Shown: piece after piece, positions 16,636 through 26,083 of the stretch
Layout: every line of letters begins with the position of its first letter
Position numbering within the stretch: position 1 is the stretch's first letter
Assembly (NCBI GenBank): GCA_025351425.1
Contig: JANXVY010000074.1
Coordinates: 1-40,720 of the forward strand
Direction of reading: 5' to 3'
DNA length: 40,720 nt
From: Hyphomicrobium sp.
Lineage (GTDB): Bacteria; Pseudomonadota; Alphaproteobacteria; Rhizobiales; Hyphomicrobiaceae
Position numbers and translations under genes: made by a program
Notes under the pieces: generated by a model
Database searches by the model: none
What the model was told of the DNA's origin: nothing
What the model saw: only the letters and a program-made list of their open reading frames with translations

Positions 16636-17100
16636 ATGAACCTCTCCGATCTAATGACACGGGACGCGGTCTTTTGTTGCCTGAAGGTGGCCAGCAAGAA
16701 GCAGGCGCTTGAGGAACTGGCCCAGACCGCCGCTCCCCAAATCGGCATTGACGCCAAGGACTTGTTCAATTCTCTGCTCCAGCGCGAACGCCTCGGCTCG
16801 ACCGCTCTTGGCCGCGGCATCGCGGTGCCCCACGTTCACGTGCGCGGCCTGAAGCGCATCAGCTGCCACTTCGCCAAGCTCGCGATGCCTGTCGATTTCG
16901 ACGCCCCCGACAACCAGCCGGTCGACCTGCTGTTCCTGCTGCTCTCGCCGGAGCACGCGAGTGGCGATCACCTGAAGGCGTTGGCCCGCATTTCGCGGCT
17001 CGTGCGCGACGTCCCGACCATCGACCGCCTGCGTGCAGCCAAGGACGTGAACGGCCTGCGCCACGTGTTGCTCCCAACCAAGGAGCCACACGCGGCGTAA
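16636..17100 (+). CDS. ptsN: PTS IIA-like nitrogen-regulatory protein PtsN
   Basis: A 154-residue EIIA-Ntr, the phosphate acceptor at the end of the nitrogen PTS (PtsP-PtsO-PtsN) that regulates potassium transport, stress responses and nitrogen or carbon balance. The phosphorylated histidine is His66 in GRGIAVPHVHVRGL. The family signature LLQRERLGSTALG precedes it. ATG 16636 is chosen because AGGA lies eight bases upstream and the protein then starts at the usual MNLSDLM; a start at 16561 would add 25 unrelated residues. Normal position after hpf. Confidence 0.95.
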   Translation: MNLSDLMTRDAVFCCLKVASKKQALEELAQTAAPQIGIDAKDLFNSLLQRERLGSTALGRGIAVPHVHVRGLKRISCHFAKLAMPVDFDAPDNQPVDLLFLLLSPEHASGDHLKALARISRLVRDVPTIDRLRAAKDVNGLRHVLLPTKEPHAA

Positions 17101-17105
17101 GCGAA

Positions 17106-17131
17106 AGCAGCGTCGTCGAAAAGCCGCTGCT
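17106..17131. terminator. Candidate shared hairpin between convergent ptsN and rdgB
   Basis: AGCAGCG at 17106-17112 pairs with CGCTGCT at 17125-17131 in the 29-base gap between the two convergent stops. The stem is seven base pairs with a 12-base loop and no T-run, so a terminator role is only suggested by position. Confidence 0.35.
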
Positions 17132-18041
17132 ACTCGTACCGGCTGGCGGCTAAGAGCGCGCGGGCGATTGTGCGCCACACCGGTTCGTCAGGAATGGCAG
17201 CGTCGGTGACATAACCGCCCAACCCGTCGAGATAGGCGTCGAGCGACGTGTTTTTCCACGCTTGCGCGTCCGCCTTCAGGTCCTCGCGCAGCGCTTGCAC
17301 GAACCGCACAAACTCTTCACGCGTCGAGATCGAGCGCGCGGCCGCATCGAGCCCCTCGAAACTGCTGGGTCCAGCGCTCGCAACAACGCCGCCGGTGCGG
17401 TAGGCGCAGCCGTCGCGGCGAAGAGCCCCGTCAAGGCACGCGCCCTCGAACAGCGCAAACGCCTGCGCCCGGTGCGAAATCGCATTTTTGCGCTGCGGGT
17501 CCATTTCGCCGAATGTGAGCGTCTCTCCGTCGGGCAGGAACATCGGATCGTAGCCAAATCCGTTCGCCCCGCGCGGCGGCCAAACGAGCACGCCGTGAAT
17601 GCGGCCGGTATATTCCTGTGTAGCCCCATCCGTCCAGGCAACCGAAAGCACCGAAATGAAGTTGGCGCGCGGACCAGCACCCGTCCATCCGCCCCGCGCC
17701 GTGACCTCATCGGCAACGGTCTTCATCGCCAGCCCGAAATCCTTTTTTGGTCCCGCCCAACGGGCCGAATAGACGCCGGGTGCACCATCGAGACAGGCGA
17801 CCTCCAGCCCGGAATCGTCCGCCAGCGCCGGCAGGTTCGCCCCGCGCGCCGAAGCGAGCGCCTTGAGCCGCGCATTGCCGTCAAACGTCGTCTCGGTTTC
17901 CTCAGGCTCCGGCAGCTTGAGATCGCCCGCGGACACGGCCTCGAGTCCATAGGGCGCGATCAGCTTGCGGATCTCCCACACCTTGCCGGGGTTGTGGCTG
18001 GCGACGACGAGTTTGGTGCCGGCTGAAAGTCGGCGGTTCAT
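17130..18041 (-). CDS. rdgB: RdgB/HAM1 non-canonical purine NTP pyrophosphatase with extra C-terminal domain
   Basis: Residues 10-205 are a complete RdgB: SHNPGK (15-20), [18 protein letters not shown] (about 73-81), GFGYDP (161-166) and ISHRAQA (about 188-193). It removes ITP, dITP and XTP from the nucleotide pool. The protein is 303 residues long instead of about 200-215. After a linker rich in Gly, Ala and Ser, residues 237-303 form a second domain ([17 protein letters not shown]...[13 protein letters not shown]...[16 protein letters not shown]). It looks like the small DUF7660 family, which is usually a stand-alone protein of unknown function. The frame is continuous. The start ATG overlaps the stop of the DUF1772 gene (ATGA), indicating coupled translation in an rph-DUF1772-rdgB operon. 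Confidence 0.9.
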   Translation of the reverse strand: MNRRLSAGTKLVVASHNPGKVWEIRKLIAPYGLEAVSAGDLKLPEPEETETTFDGNARLKALASARGANLPALADDSGLEVACLDGAPGVYSARWAGPKKDFGLAMKTVADEVTARGGWTGAGPRANFISVLSVAWTDGATQEYTGRIHGVLVWPPRGANGFGYDPMFLPDGETLTFGEMDPQRKNAISHRAQAFALFEGACLDGALRRDGCAYRTGGVVASAGPSSFEGLDAAARSISTREEFVRFVQALREDLKADAQAWKNTSLDAYLDGLGGYVTDAAIPDEPVWRTIARALLAASRYE

Positions 18042-18472
18042 GAAAGCAATGCCCAGTAGAAAGTTACCGTGGCGACTGCGCCAAGCCCCGTGCGCACCGC
18101 ATGCCGCCGCCCCCAGTGTTCGATCAACTTGCGCGACACAGGTCCCGCCTGATTAGCCGGTAGCGTCATGAGGCGGTTGTTCGTAGGCATGATGACGAAC
18201 AGCGTGAACGGCCAGTTGGCGAACATCAACAGCCCTCCTGCGAGCCAGCCCCAGTTGCCGGTGTGCTGCCACGCTTGGGCGCCGAACAGAAGGCCGAGGA
18301 CAGCAAGAATCGCCTGCAAGGCGAACCCTCGCTTGTAGCTGGGCTTCCATTCGGTGAGCAGTGCGTTGTCGTCGAGCCTGAGCCGCGCCGGTTGCTCGGC
18401 GAAGTTGATGTAGAATGCCGCGCCCGTAAACGCAGCGGCGACGATAAGCGCAAGCGGTGCGGCCGGTGTCAT
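18038..18472 (-). CDS. DUF1772 / anthrone-oxygenase-like membrane protein
   Basis: A 144-residue integral membrane protein with about four hydrophobic helices. [12 protein letters not shown] near the first helix and a later [18 protein letters not shown] segment match DUF1772-type proteins, whose biochemical role in bacteria is not established. It lies between rph and rdgB, ten bases after rph and overlapping rdgB by four bases (ATGA), so it is co-transcribed with two nucleotide and RNA housekeeping genes that usually adjoin each other. Start ATG 18472. Confidence 0.75.
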   Translation of the reverse strand: MTPAAPLALIVAAAFTGAAFYINFAEQPARLRLDDNALLTEWKPSYKRGFALQAILAVLGLLFGAQAWQHTGNWGWLAGGLLMFANWPFTLFVIMPTNNRLMTLPANQAGPVSRKLIEHWGRRHAVRTGLGAVATVTFYWALLS

Positions 18473-18482
18473 GACGGCCTCC

Positions 18483-19196
18483 TCACGCGACCGTCAGCTT
18501 CTGCAGCTGGACGAGTTCGCCGATGCCCTTCTTGGCGAGCCCCAGCAGCTCATGGAATTGCGGCTCGGTAAACGCGGTGGTTTCCGCCGTGCCTTGCACT
18601 TCGACGATCCCACCAGCGCCGGTCATGACGAAATTGCTGTCGGCGTCCGCATTGCTGTCCTCGGCATAATCGAGATCGAGCACGGGCTTGCCTTTGTAGA
18701 GCCCACAGCTGACGGCCGCGATATGATCGCGGATGACGCCGTCCTTGACCATGTCGCGCACCTTCATCCACGCGATGCAGTCGTGCAGCGCGACCCAGGC
18801 CCCGGTGATCGCCGCGGTGCGCGTGCCCCCGTCTGCCTGGATCACGTCGCAGTCGACGTTGATCTGACGCTCGCCGAGCTTCTGCAGATCGATGATGGCA
18901 CGCAAGGATCGCCCGATCAGGCGTTGGATTTCATGGGTGCGCCCAGAGGCATGGCCCGCCGTCACCTCGCGCCGCATCCGCTCGTTGGTGGCGCGCGGCA
19001 GCATGCCATATTCGGCGGTGACCCAGCCTTTGCCCTGGCCCTTGAGCCAAGGCGGCACACGCTCTTCGAGGCTCGCGGTGCACAGCACGTGGGTGTTTCC
19101 GAACTTGACGAGGCACGAGCCCTCGGCATGCATCGACACGGCGCGCTCGATCGAGACGCGGCGCAATTCGTCGGGCTGTCGTTTCGAAGGGCGCAT
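18483..19196 (-). CDS. rph: RNase PH
   Basis: A 237-residue phosphorolytic 3'-5' exoribonuclease that trims tRNA 3' ends. Start [18 protein letters not shown] is the normal N-terminus and gives the usual length; an upstream start at 19274 would add 26 unrelated residues. Conserved features are GMLPRAT, the phosphate-site region [16 protein letters not shown], the [18 protein letters not shown] core and the C-terminal [16 protein letters not shown]. Divergent from hrcA as usual in Hyphomicrobiales, but with two small genes inserted between them. Confidence 0.97.
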   Translation of the reverse strand: MRPSKRQPDELRRVSIERAVSMHAEGSCLVKFGNTHVLCTASLEERVPPWLKGQGKGWVTAEYGMLPRATNERMRREVTAGHASGRTHEIQRLIGRSLRAIIDLQKLGERQINVDCDVIQADGGTRTAAITGAWVALHDCIAWMKVRDMVKDGVIRDHIAAVSCGLYKGKPVLDLDYAEDSNADADSNFVMTGAGGIVEVQGTAETTAFTEPQFHELLGLAKKGIGELVQLQKLTVA

Positions 19197-19342
19197 CGGC
19201 TGTCCACTTTTTTTGAGAATTTCGGTGCCAGACGTTAGGCGAGCGCCTGCCGCCGGGCAATCGGTTTTGCTCATAGTCCTCGACTGTCAGCCTTCGGCCT
19301 GCCTAAATACGGCCGATTACGTACTAAGCAAGGGAGCGCGGC

Positions 19343-19765
19343 ATGATCGTCTGGTCGGGCAAGGGATTGATCGTGCCCCTGGTCGCTTTTGTGGTGGCCG
19401 GCCTCGGGGGCTTGATCGGCGACACCATCGGCCGGCAGATGAACCAGCCGGGCGATTTTGCTTTCTCGGTCGGCCTTGGTGTCGGTTTCATCTTGAGCGG
19501 CCTCGCTCTCATGGTGGTCTGGCCGCGCCTGCGCAGCGACACGCGCGTCCTCGTCGACCCCAAGACGCAGCAGCGCATCGCATTCAATGACCGCTCGAGC
19601 CTGTTCTTCATCCCGGTTTCGGCATGGTCGTACTTGCTGATCGGGCTCGGCGCGGCATGGCTTTTCGCGATGGCGATGGGCTATCGCCCCGATCCGAGTG
19701 ATCGCCGCCATCCACGCCTGCCGCCGGCGGCGCCCGCACCGACCGCAGCGCCAACCAAGACCTGA
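19343..19765 (+). CDS. Small membrane protein of unknown function
   Basis: A 140-residue protein with AGGGAG at the right distance before its ATG. Three or four hydrophobic segments are visible (GLIVPLVAFVVAGLGGLIGD, FSVGLGVGFILSGLALMVVW, SAWSYLLIGLGAAWLFAMAM), with a short basic cytosolic stretch between the second and third and a Pro/Ala-rich tail. The layout suggests an inner-membrane protein, but I do not recognise a named family. Confidence 0.7.
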   Translation: MIVWSGKGLIVPLVAFVVAGLGGLIGDTIGRQMNQPGDFAFSVGLGVGFILSGLALMVVWPRLRSDTRVLVDPKTQQRIAFNDRSSLFFIPVSAWSYLLIGLGAAWLFAMAMGYRPDPSDRRHPRLPPAAPAPTAAPTKT

Positions 19766-19786
19766 GCGGCATTAAACATTTGAATG

Positions 19787-19816
19787 TTGACAAGCCCAGT
19801 TAATATCCCCTAATGT
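19787..19816 (+). promoter_or_regulatory. Candidate promoter of the AT-rich small ORF
   Basis: TTGACA at 19787-19792, 18-base spacer, TAATGT at 19811-19816, in a stretch much richer in AT than its surroundings. The first base of the transcript would be about 25-30 bases before the ATG at 19850. Confidence 0.4.
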
Positions 19817-19849
19817 TCTTTATATGTTTCATTTGGCGGGAACAGACAA

Positions 19850-20056
19850 ATGAAAATCATGGTCTACAACTTCGGCGTCTGGAAGCCGTCATCCGATAGT
19901 TACATCGTTCCTTGGCGCAAGAGCCCTGCTGGCCGCATCAAGGATGTATGCAACGGCATCATTATTGAGGGGACTGGAGAAATTATAAATTCCTCAGAGT
20001 TGGACGAGCACGGTCGATATGAACCAAAATTCGTCTGCAATGATTTGGCGGTCTAA
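19850..20056 (+). CDS. AT-rich 68-residue ORF of unknown function
   Basis: A short reading frame (MKIMVYNFGVWKPSSDSYIV...) with GGCGGGAA ten bases before the ATG and a promoter-like pair upstream. Codon use and base composition differ visibly from the flanking genes: many A- or T-ending codons, in an AT-rich island from about 19770 to 20100. The protein is hydrophilic with two cysteines and no recognisable motif. It separates rph from hrcA, which normally adjoin, and looks like a recent acquisition. It could be a real orphan gene or a chance frame in imported DNA. Confidence 0.45.
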   Translation: MKIMVYNFGVWKPSSDSYIVPWRKSPAGRIKDVCNGIIIEGTGEIINSSELDEHGRYEPKFVCNDLAV

Positions 20057-20126
20057 AATGGTGGCTGGCTACCGAAATCACTAATTATTAGGCGTATTGA
20101 ACCTCACCACACTACACTTAGGCGCG

Positions 20127-21185
20127 ATGTCCGAGCCCAAGACCAACCTTGCCAGTCTGAACGAGCGGTCGCGCACCATTTTGCGCCGCATCGTCGAAAG
20201 CTACCTCGAGACCGGCGAGCCCGTCGGCTCGCGCAATCTGGCGCGCGCGCTACCGATGGCGTTGTCGCCGGCCTCGATCCGCAACGTGATGTCTGATCTT
20301 GAGCAGACCGGGCTGATCTTCGCCCCCCATACCTCGGCGGGACGGCTGCCGACGCAGATGGGCCTGCGGATGTTCGTCGACGGGCTGTTGGAAGTCGGCG
20401 GCATTTCGCCCGAGGAGCGGCGAACGCTCGAAGCCCAGATCGGCATCAAGCCGCATAACAGCGTCGACCAGGTCCTGACGGAGGCGAGCGAACTGATTTC
20501 CGGGCTCTCCCATTGCGCGGGCGTGGTGCTGGCGGAAAAGCAGGTGTCGAAGCTGAAGCACATCGAATTCGTGCCGCTCGATCCCGCTAAGGCACTCGTC
20601 GTTCTCGTGGGCGAAGACCAGAGCGTGGAAAACCGCGTCATCACGCTGCCGCCGGGCCTACCGCCATCCGCGCTGGTCGAAGCAAGCAACTACTTGAACG
20701 CCCATGTGCGCGGTCTGACGATGGTGGAAGCGCGCGCCCGGATCGAAATCGAGCTGACGAACGCGCGCGCCGAACTCGACGAGCTGACGCAGAAAGTAGT
20801 CAAAGCAGGCCTCGCCGAATGGTCGGGCGCGCTCGGCGACCAGAAGAGCCTGATTGTGCGTGGGCAAGCCAACCTACTGAAGGACCTGACCGCCAACGAG
20901 GACCTGGAACGCATCCGCCAGTTGTTCGACGACCTGGAGAACAAACGCGACCTAGTCCAACTGCTGGGTTTATCCGACACGGCGGAAGGCGTGCGCATTT
21001 TCATCGGTTCGGAAAACAAACTATTTTCGCTCTCGGGATCGTCGCTGATCGTGGCCCCGTTCCAGGATACGACCCGCAAAGTCGTGGGCGTGCTGGGCGT
21101 GATCGGCCCGACTCGGTTGAATTATGCCCGCATCATTCCAATGGTAGATTATACCGCCAAGCTGGTTGGCCGTCTGTTGACTTGA
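20127..21185 (+). CDS. hrcA: Heat-inducible transcription repressor HrcA
   Basis: A 352-residue HrcA. The N-terminal winged helix covers about 1-90 ([23 protein letters not shown], then [18 protein letters not shown] and [16 protein letters not shown]). It is followed by the GAF-like central domain and the conserved C-terminus ([36 protein letters not shown]). HrcA binds CIRCE operators to repress groESL-type genes. I saw no CIRCE element (TTAGCACTC-N9-GAGTGCTAA) here. ATG 20127 after TTAGG gives the usual start; an in-frame TTG at 20097 is less likely. grpE follows after 128 bases. Confidence 0.96.
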   Translation: MSEPKTNLASLNERSRTILRRIVESYLETGEPVGSRNLARALPMALSPASIRNVMSDLEQTGLIFAPHTSAGRLPTQMGLRMFVDGLLEVGGISPEERRTLEAQIGIKPHNSVDQVLTEASELISGLSHCAGVVLAEKQVSKLKHIEFVPLDPAKALVVLVGEDQSVENRVITLPPGLPPSALVEASNYLNAHVRGLTMVEARARIEIELTNARAELDELTQKVVKAGLAEWSGALGDQKSLIVRGQANLLKDLTANEDLERIRQLFDDLENKRDLVQLLGLSDTAEGVRIFIGSENKLFSLSGSSLIVAPFQDTTRKVVGVLGVIGPTRLNYARIIPMVDYTAKLVGRLLT

Positions 21186-21313
21186 TTTTGCCGCCCATCC
21201 AGCCGATATCGGCCTCGACTGCCGCGGCGAAAAATCAGTTAGCGGCGGGCGCCCCCCGAAGGCGGCCCCAAAATACGAACCCGAATACGAACGACGAGAA
21301 CCGGCGAGAAACA

Positions 21314-21994
21314 ATGTCTGACGAACCCAAGACGCCACCCCCGATCCCCCCCACCCCCTCAGCCGATCAAGCCTCCGGAAAAATGGACCACGATCCGGGC
21401 AACATTCCACCCGATCAGATGCGGGCGATCATTGACGCACTGCAGAGCGAACTTGACGAGTTGCAGGGCCGCGTCGCCGCGAAGGACGCGCAGCTGGAAG
21501 CGGCCAACGACAAGGTGCTGCGCTCCTACGCCGACCTCGACAACATGAGAAAGCGCGTCGAGCGTGAAAAGGAAGAGACGGCGAAATACGCCATCACCAA
21601 GTTTGCCCGCGACATCGTCAACGTGGCGGACAATTTCGAACGCGCGATCCTGTCGGTGCCAGCCGAAGCAAAGCAGGATAACCCGGCACTCGTCGCCCTC
21701 ATTGACGGCGTGACGTTGACGGAGCGCGAGTTCATGAATGTGCTGGAGCGCCATGGCGTCAAGCGCGTAGCCCCGCAAGGCGAAGCCTTCAATCCCCACC
21801 ACCATCAGGCGGTGATGGAAACGCTGAACCCGGACGTAGCGCCGGGCACGGTCTTGCAGGTGTTCCAGCCCGGTTACCTGATCGACGACCGCGTGCTGCG
21901 CCCCGCAATGGTGGTGGTGGCAACCGGCGGCGCAAAGCCGGCCAAACCATCGGCGCAGTCCGCCAAACAACCCGACGACGACGAAGCGGCTTGA
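21314..21994 (+). CDS. grpE: Nucleotide exchange factor GrpE
   Basis: A 226-residue GrpE, the nucleotide exchange factor of DnaK. A Pro-rich disordered N-terminus precedes a long coiled coil (about 40-100, with AKDAQLEAANDKVLRSYADLDNMRKRVERE). The C-terminal beta domain carries the family signature (HHHQAVMETLNPDVAPGTVLQVFQPGYLIDDRVLRPAMVVV). ATG 21314 begins MSDEPKTP. It follows hrcA in the usual order and converges on rpsP across a strong hairpin. Confidence 0.97.
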   Translation: MSDEPKTPPPIPPTPSADQASGKMDHDPGNIPPDQMRAIIDALQSELDELQGRVAAKDAQLEAANDKVLRSYADLDNMRKRVEREKEETAKYAITKFARDIVNVADNFERAILSVPAEAKQDNPALVALIDGVTLTEREFMNVLERHGVKRVAPQGEAFNPHHHQAVMETLNPDVAPGTVLQVFQPGYLIDDRVLRPAMVVVATGGAKPAKPSAQSAKQPDDDEAA

Positions 21995-22009
21995 GTTGGA
22001 TCGAAAGGT

Positions 22010-22036
22010 GCTCCCTCCCAGATACTGGGAGGGAGC
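22010..22036. terminator. Bidirectional hairpin between grpE and rpsP
   Basis: GCTCCCTCCCA (22010-22020), loop GATAC, then TGGGAGGGAGC (22026-22036): a perfect 11-bp GC-rich stem in the 49-base gap between two convergent stops. There is no long T-run on either side, but the position and stability fit a shared terminator. Confidence 0.7.
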
Positions 22037-22043
22037 AAGCGGT

Positions 22044-22430
22044 TCACTCGGAAGCCGGTGCGGCTGCAGCTTCAGCGGCGGCCTTGGCCTTGTCGGCGGC
22101 AGCCTTTTCCTTGGCAGCAACCCGCTCCTGCGCCTTCTTCTTCGGCTTGGCCTTGTCCGGGTTGTGCGAGGCGACGCGCTTCATAAGGCCGTTTGCATCG
22201 AGGAAGCGGGCGACGCGATCGGTGGGCTGCGCGCCGACCGAAAGCCAGTGCTTGGCGCGCTCGACGTCGAGCTTCACGCGGTTCGGATCGTCTTTTTTGA
22301 GCATCGGGTCGAAGGTGCCGATCTGCTCGATATAGCGGCCGTCGCGCGGGTTCGTCGCAGGCGCAACGATGATATAGTAGTATGGCTTCTTCTTCGCACC
22401 ACCGCGGGAAAGACGGATCTTGACGGACAT
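22044..22430 (-). CDS. rpsP: 30S ribosomal protein S16
   Basis: A 128-residue S16. The core is standard ([50 protein letters not shown]). The last 40 residues form a Lys/Ala-rich tail ([20 protein letters not shown] and onward), longer than in E. coli S16 (82 residues) but common in alphaproteobacteria. The ATG at 22430 has AGGAG nine bases upstream. It follows ffh after 76 bases. The rimM-trmD-rplS genes that often follow rpsP are absent; the operon ends at the hairpin. Confidence 0.97.
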   Translation of the reverse strand: MSVKIRLSRGGAKKKPYYYIIVAPATNPRDGRYIEQIGTFDPMLKKDDPNRVKLDVERAKHWLSVGAQPTDRVARFLDANGLMKRVASHNPDKAKPKKKAQERVAAKEKAAADKAKAAAEAAAAPASE

Positions 22431-22506
22431 GAGGCTAGTCTCCTGGTTGAAAACGTTGAGCGGGCAGCACGCCCGCCGGTTGATCGAAAGTCTGGTCGAA
22501 AAGTCG

Positions 22507-24123
22507 CTACTTCTTTTTCCCGGAAAAACTCGGAAACTTTGGAAACCCTCCGCCGAGGCCGGGCAACCCGCCCAGACCCGGCAATCCAGGCTTGGGCGCG
22601 CCGGCAAGGCCTGGAACGCCGCCGCCTTTGGATGCAGCTCCCTGAGCCGGAAAGTCCTTCGGCAGCATGTCGCGCAGTTCTGGCGGCAACTGTTCGAGCG
22701 CTTTGGGGTCGAGCTTGGCGAGCTCGGCTTGCATCTTGGCCATCTCGGCGTCCGTCGGCGCGCCGCCCCCCATTCCGGCGCCGCCCATCCCCATCGCGCC
22801 CGCCATCTTCTTCAGCATCGACGGGTTCTTGCCCATCATCTTCATCATGTCGGCCATCTGCCGGTGCTGCTTTAACAAGCGGTTGATTTCTTCGACCTTG
22901 GTGCCCGAGCCTGCCGCGATGCGGCGCTTGCGCTTGGCGTCCAGCAACTTAGGATGCCGCCGTTCCTTCGGCGTCATGGAGGTGATGATGGCGTGCTGCC
23001 GCTTCAGCATCTTGTCGTCCATGCCGGACGCAGCCAGCTGATCCTTCATCTTTCCGACGCCGGGCATCATGCCCATCACGCCGCCCATGCCGCCCATGCG
23101 CTGCATCTGCTTGATCTGGTCGCCCAGATCATCGAGATCGAAGATGCCCTTTTGCATCTTCTCGGCGATCTGCTGGGCCTTCGCCATGTCGATGGTCTGG
23201 GCGGCCTTCTCGACCAGTCCGACGATGTCGCCCATGCCGAGAATGCGGCCGGCGATGCGCGCCGGATCGAACTCTTCGAGCGCATCCCACTTTTCGCCAA
23301 CGCCAAGCAGCTTAATCGGCTTGCCTGTGACGGCCCGCATCGACAGCGCCGCACCGCCCCGGCCATCGCCGTCCGCCCGTGTCAGCACGATGCCGGTGAT
23401 CCCGACGCGAGCGTCGAACGCCTTCGCTGTCGTCACGGCGTCCTGGCCGGTCAGGCTGTCGGCGACCAGCAGCACTTCGTGCGGACCAACCAACCGCTTG
23501 ACCTCGGCCACCTCGTCCATCAGTTCTTCGTCGACGGTGACGCGGCCGGCGGTATCGAAGATCACGACGTCGTAGCCGCCGATCTTGGCCACTTCTTGGG
23601 CGCGCCGCGCGATCTGTACCGGGCTCTCGCCGGCCACGATCGGCAGCGTCGCAACGTTCGTCTGTTCGCCTAGCACCCGCAGCTGCTCTTGCGCCGCCGG
23701 ACGGCGCGTATCGAGCGACGCCATCAGAACCTTCTTGCGGTCCCGGTTGGTGAGGCGGTAGCCGATTTTGGCCGTCGTCGTCGTCTTGCCCGAACCCTGG
23801 AGGCCGACCATGAGAATGCCGACCGGCGGCACCGCGGCGAGATCGATCGGCTCCGCCGTGGAGCCGAGCATTGCGACCAGCTCGTCGTTGACGATCTTGA
23901 CAACCATCTGCCCCGGCTTGACCGAGCGCACGACTTCCGCGCCGACCGCCTTGGCCTTCACCTTTTCGGTGAAATCGCGCACGACATCGAGCGCAACGTC
24001 GGCTTCGAGCAGCGCGCGGCGCACCTCGCGCATTGCGTCCGAAACGTCGCTTTCGCTCAACGCACCGCGGCCCCGAAGCTTATCGAAGACGCCACTCAGC
24101 CGGTCCGAAAGGGATTGAAACAT
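22507..24123 (-). CDS. ffh: Signal recognition particle protein Ffh
   Basis: A 538-residue SRP54-type GTPase. The N domain covers about 1-90. The G domain has P-loop GLQGSGKT at 107-114, DTAGR at about 189 and [11 protein letters not shown] Met-rich M domain binds 4.5S RNA and signal sequences ([16 protein letters not shown], then the SRP-RNA-binding [29 protein letters not shown]). The C-terminal 60 residues are Gly/Pro-rich and end in KKK, longer than in E. coli Ffh (453 residues). It pairs with FtsY to insert inner-membrane proteins co-translationally. It lies upstream of rpsP in the usual order. Confidence 0.97.
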   Translation of the reverse strand: MFQSLSDRLSGVFDKLRGRGALSESDVSDAMREVRRALLEADVALDVVRDFTEKVKAKAVGAEVVRSVKPGQMVVKIVNDELVAMLGSTAEPIDLAAVPPVGILMVGLQGSGKTTTTAKIGYRLTNRDRKKVLMASLDTRRPAAQEQLRVLGEQTNVATLPIVAGESPVQIARRAQEVAKIGGYDVVIFDTAGRVTVDEELMDEVAEVKRLVGPHEVLLVADSLTGQDAVTTAKAFDARVGITGIVLTRADGDGRGGAALSMRAVTGKPIKLLGVGEKWDALEEFDPARIAGRILGMGDIVGLVEKAAQTIDMAKAQQIAEKMQKGIFDLDDLGDQIKQMQRMGGMGGVMGMMPGVGKMKDQLAASGMDDKMLKRQHAIITSMTPKERRHPKLLDAKRKRRIAAGSGTKVEEINRLLKQHRQMADMMKMMGKNPSMLKKMAGAMGMGGAGMGGGAPTDAEMAKMQAELAKLDPKALEQLPPELRDMLPKDFPAQGAASKGGGVPGLAGAPKPGLPGLGGLPGLGGGFPKFPSFSGKKK

Positions 24124-24134
24124 GGGCTAACCTC

Positions 24135-24779
24135 TCACGCTCCGGGAACCTTGAGGCTCGCGTAATCAACCATCACATGCTCCCGATAAGGCGCCCGCTC
24201 GGTCAACCGGCCATACCAGGCCTCGACATTGGGCAAGCTCGGCCGCGAAAACGGCAGCGTGAAATAGCGGAACATCATGGCGCCAAGCGGAATGTCGGCC
24301 ATCGTCAGCCGTTCGCCGCCAACATAGGCGCGATCCTTAAGATGCGCGTCGAGCAGCCCGAATCGCTCGCCAGCCCGCTTTGCGCTCGCCTCGATTCCGG
24401 CCACGTTGCGGTCGGCCGCAGGCGTGCGGATCAAGCCCCAGAACAGCGTCGCGATGATTTCGGGCTGGATGGCGGTCGCATTCCATTCCATCCACTGGTC
24501 GGCGCGAGCGAACGCCTGCTTGTCGTTTGATCCGAGCGTGTTCTGACCATACGCATTGCACAGATACCGCACGATGGCGTTGCTCTCCCACAGGACAAAC
24601 CCATTGTCGTCGAGAACCGGCACGAGCTTGTTGGGGTTCATCGCCGTGTATTCAGGCGTATCGGTCTTGCCGAACGCGCCACCTGCATCGATCCGCTCAT
24701 GCGGCAGGCCCAGCTCGGCAATGGCCCACATGACCTTCTGCACGTTGGCCGAATTCGCTCGTCCCCAGACTTTCAACAT
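24135..24779 (-). CDS. Glutathione S-transferase family protein
   Basis: A 214-residue soluble protein with the two GST domains. The N-terminal thioredoxin fold (MLKVWGRANSANVQKVMWAI, NPNKLVPVLDDNGFVLWESNAI with the cis-Pro and the glutathione gamma-glutamyl site ES) is followed by the all-helical C-terminal domain (VGGERLTMADIPLGAMMFRY). Ser or Asn in RANSAN is at the catalytic site position of theta/beta-like classes. ATG 24779 has AAGG six bases upstream. It probably conjugates glutathione to electrophiles; the substrate is unknown. Confidence 0.9.
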   Translation of the reverse strand: MLKVWGRANSANVQKVMWAIAELGLPHERIDAGGAFGKTDTPEYTAMNPNKLVPVLDDNGFVLWESNAIVRYLCNAYGQNTLGSNDKQAFARADQWMEWNATAIQPEIIATLFWGLIRTPAADRNVAGIEASAKRAGERFGLLDAHLKDRAYVGGERLTMADIPLGAMMFRYFTLPFSRPSLPNVEAWYGRLTERAPYREHVMVDYASLKVPGA

Positions 24780-25093
24780 CGCGCAACCTTTCGCTCCGCA
24801 CGGCACCACGACGAACTGCCAAAAATAACGACAAAAGCGCCCGGCAGCGAAACTCGCTGGCGGACGTTGACCCCCTTGCCTCCCGGCTCTCAGATTGTGT
24901 CTGATACCATGTGCAAAGCGGCGGCTCTCGTTTCCAAGGGCCGGATTAGGGTCTTCTGATGATCGAACATCCTCCCGCTGTCAAGCAGCACCGGCATTTC
25001 GCCGTCATCCATGACAAACTCTTGACGCAAAATTTGCCTAGGGCCAGGAAGGGGTTAACGCCTGAACATTCGGGCCCGAGCATACGGAGCGGC
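24780..25093. other. Divergent intergenic region between GST and DUF3108 genes
   Basis: About 314 bases carrying the regulatory regions of two divergent genes. In many Hyphomicrobiales rpmB lies upstream of the DUF3108 gene; no rpmB is found here. A frame from 24959 is open into the DUF3108 gene but its first 45 residues look non-coding. No clear promoter pair or structured RNA was identified. Confidence 0.4.
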
Positions 25094-25951
25094 ATGATGG
25101 CAGGACGCAGACAGCCCGGCAGATCCGGAACGGCCTTGGCTCTGATGGTTGCAGCCGCAGCTATCTGCAGCAACGCCGGCTCGCTCCATGCCGGCGAAGC
25201 GTGGCCGAGCGCGGTTCAGGCCCGTTACAAACTGCAATTCAACGGCATCGGCGTCGGCCACTTAGCCTTCAATTCAAAAACCGACAGCAAAACCTATGCG
25301 CTGGAAAGCAAGGGCGAAATCTCCCTCCTGTTCGGCGCCATCAAATGGACCGGCTCCTCTCACGTCGCAGGCCTGATCGATCCGGCCGGCGTCGCACCGT
25401 ATTCCTATGGCTTCGATTGGAAGAAGAATTCAAAGGGCGGCGTGATCAGCATGGCATTCGCCGGCAAGAAGGCAGTCGACGTCAGCGTCGAACCGCCCTC
25501 CGGCGCCCATCCCGACACCGTTCCCTTGACCGAACAGCAGAGACAAGACGTGGTCGATCCGCTTTCGGCGATCATGACTTTGACGCGCGCAGACCAAGCC
25601 GATCCCTGCAACCGCCGCGTCGCCGTCTTCGACGGCAAGCAGCGCTTCAACATCGTGTTCAGCTACAAGCGCAAAACGCTGATACCTGCCCCCCACTCGG
25701 GCGGCGCCTCGACCGTCGGCGTCGTCTGCCGGGCGATGTACGAACCGGTCGCTGGCCACCGCGCAGACGCCAACGCCAAGGCGTACGCCGCCAATCGCGA
25801 TGCCGAAGTTGTCATGCAGCCCCTGCCGGCGGCCCATGTGCTGATACCCCATTCGGTGACGATCCCGACCTCCTGGGGAACGGGCACCATGGTCCTCGAA
25901 CGGGTCGATGTGACCAGCACGACGGCGGGCCAGTTCGCTCTCACTGAATAG
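25094..25951 (+). CDS. Exported DUF3108 protein
   Basis: A 285-residue protein with a twin-Arg-like basic start (MMAGRRQPGRSG), a hydrophobic segment and a cleavage site near GSLHAGEA. The mature part matches DUF3108: VQARYKLQFNGIGVGHLAFNSKTD at the start, then KTYALESKGEISLLFGAIKWTGSS and VVDPLSAIMTL...CNRRVAVFDGKQRF. This is a beta-rich envelope protein of unknown function. Two adjacent ATGs (25094, 25097) follow CGGAG. In Hyphomicrobiales it precedes the SUV3-like helicase gene, as here. Confidence 0.85.
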   Translation: MMAGRRQPGRSGTALALMVAAAAICSNAGSLHAGEAWPSAVQARYKLQFNGIGVGHLAFNSKTDSKTYALESKGEISLLFGAIKWTGSSHVAGLIDPAGVAPYSYGFDWKKNSKGGVISMAFAGKKAVDVSVEPPSGAHPDTVPLTEQQRQDVVDPLSAIMTLTRADQADPCNRRVAVFDGKQRFNIVFSYKRKTLIPAPHSGGASTVGVVCRAMYEPVAGHRADANAKAYAANRDAEVVMQPLPAAHVLIPHSVTIPTSWGTGTMVLERVDVTSTTAGQFALTE

Positions 25952-26083
25952 CTGAACAAGTCGGATCAAATGTTGGTCGATGTACGTTCTCGCTTGATAT
26001 CGCGCCTGCCCAATGCAATGCCGTGCTAGCAGACCGCGCCCTTTTGAGTGCAGCCGCAGTGCGTTTCGGAGACCGACCCTGTC

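Noticed and set aside
20057-20126. CIRCE operator in front of hrcA
   Set aside because: No TTAGCACTC/GAGTGCTAA inverted repeat is visible there or before grpE.
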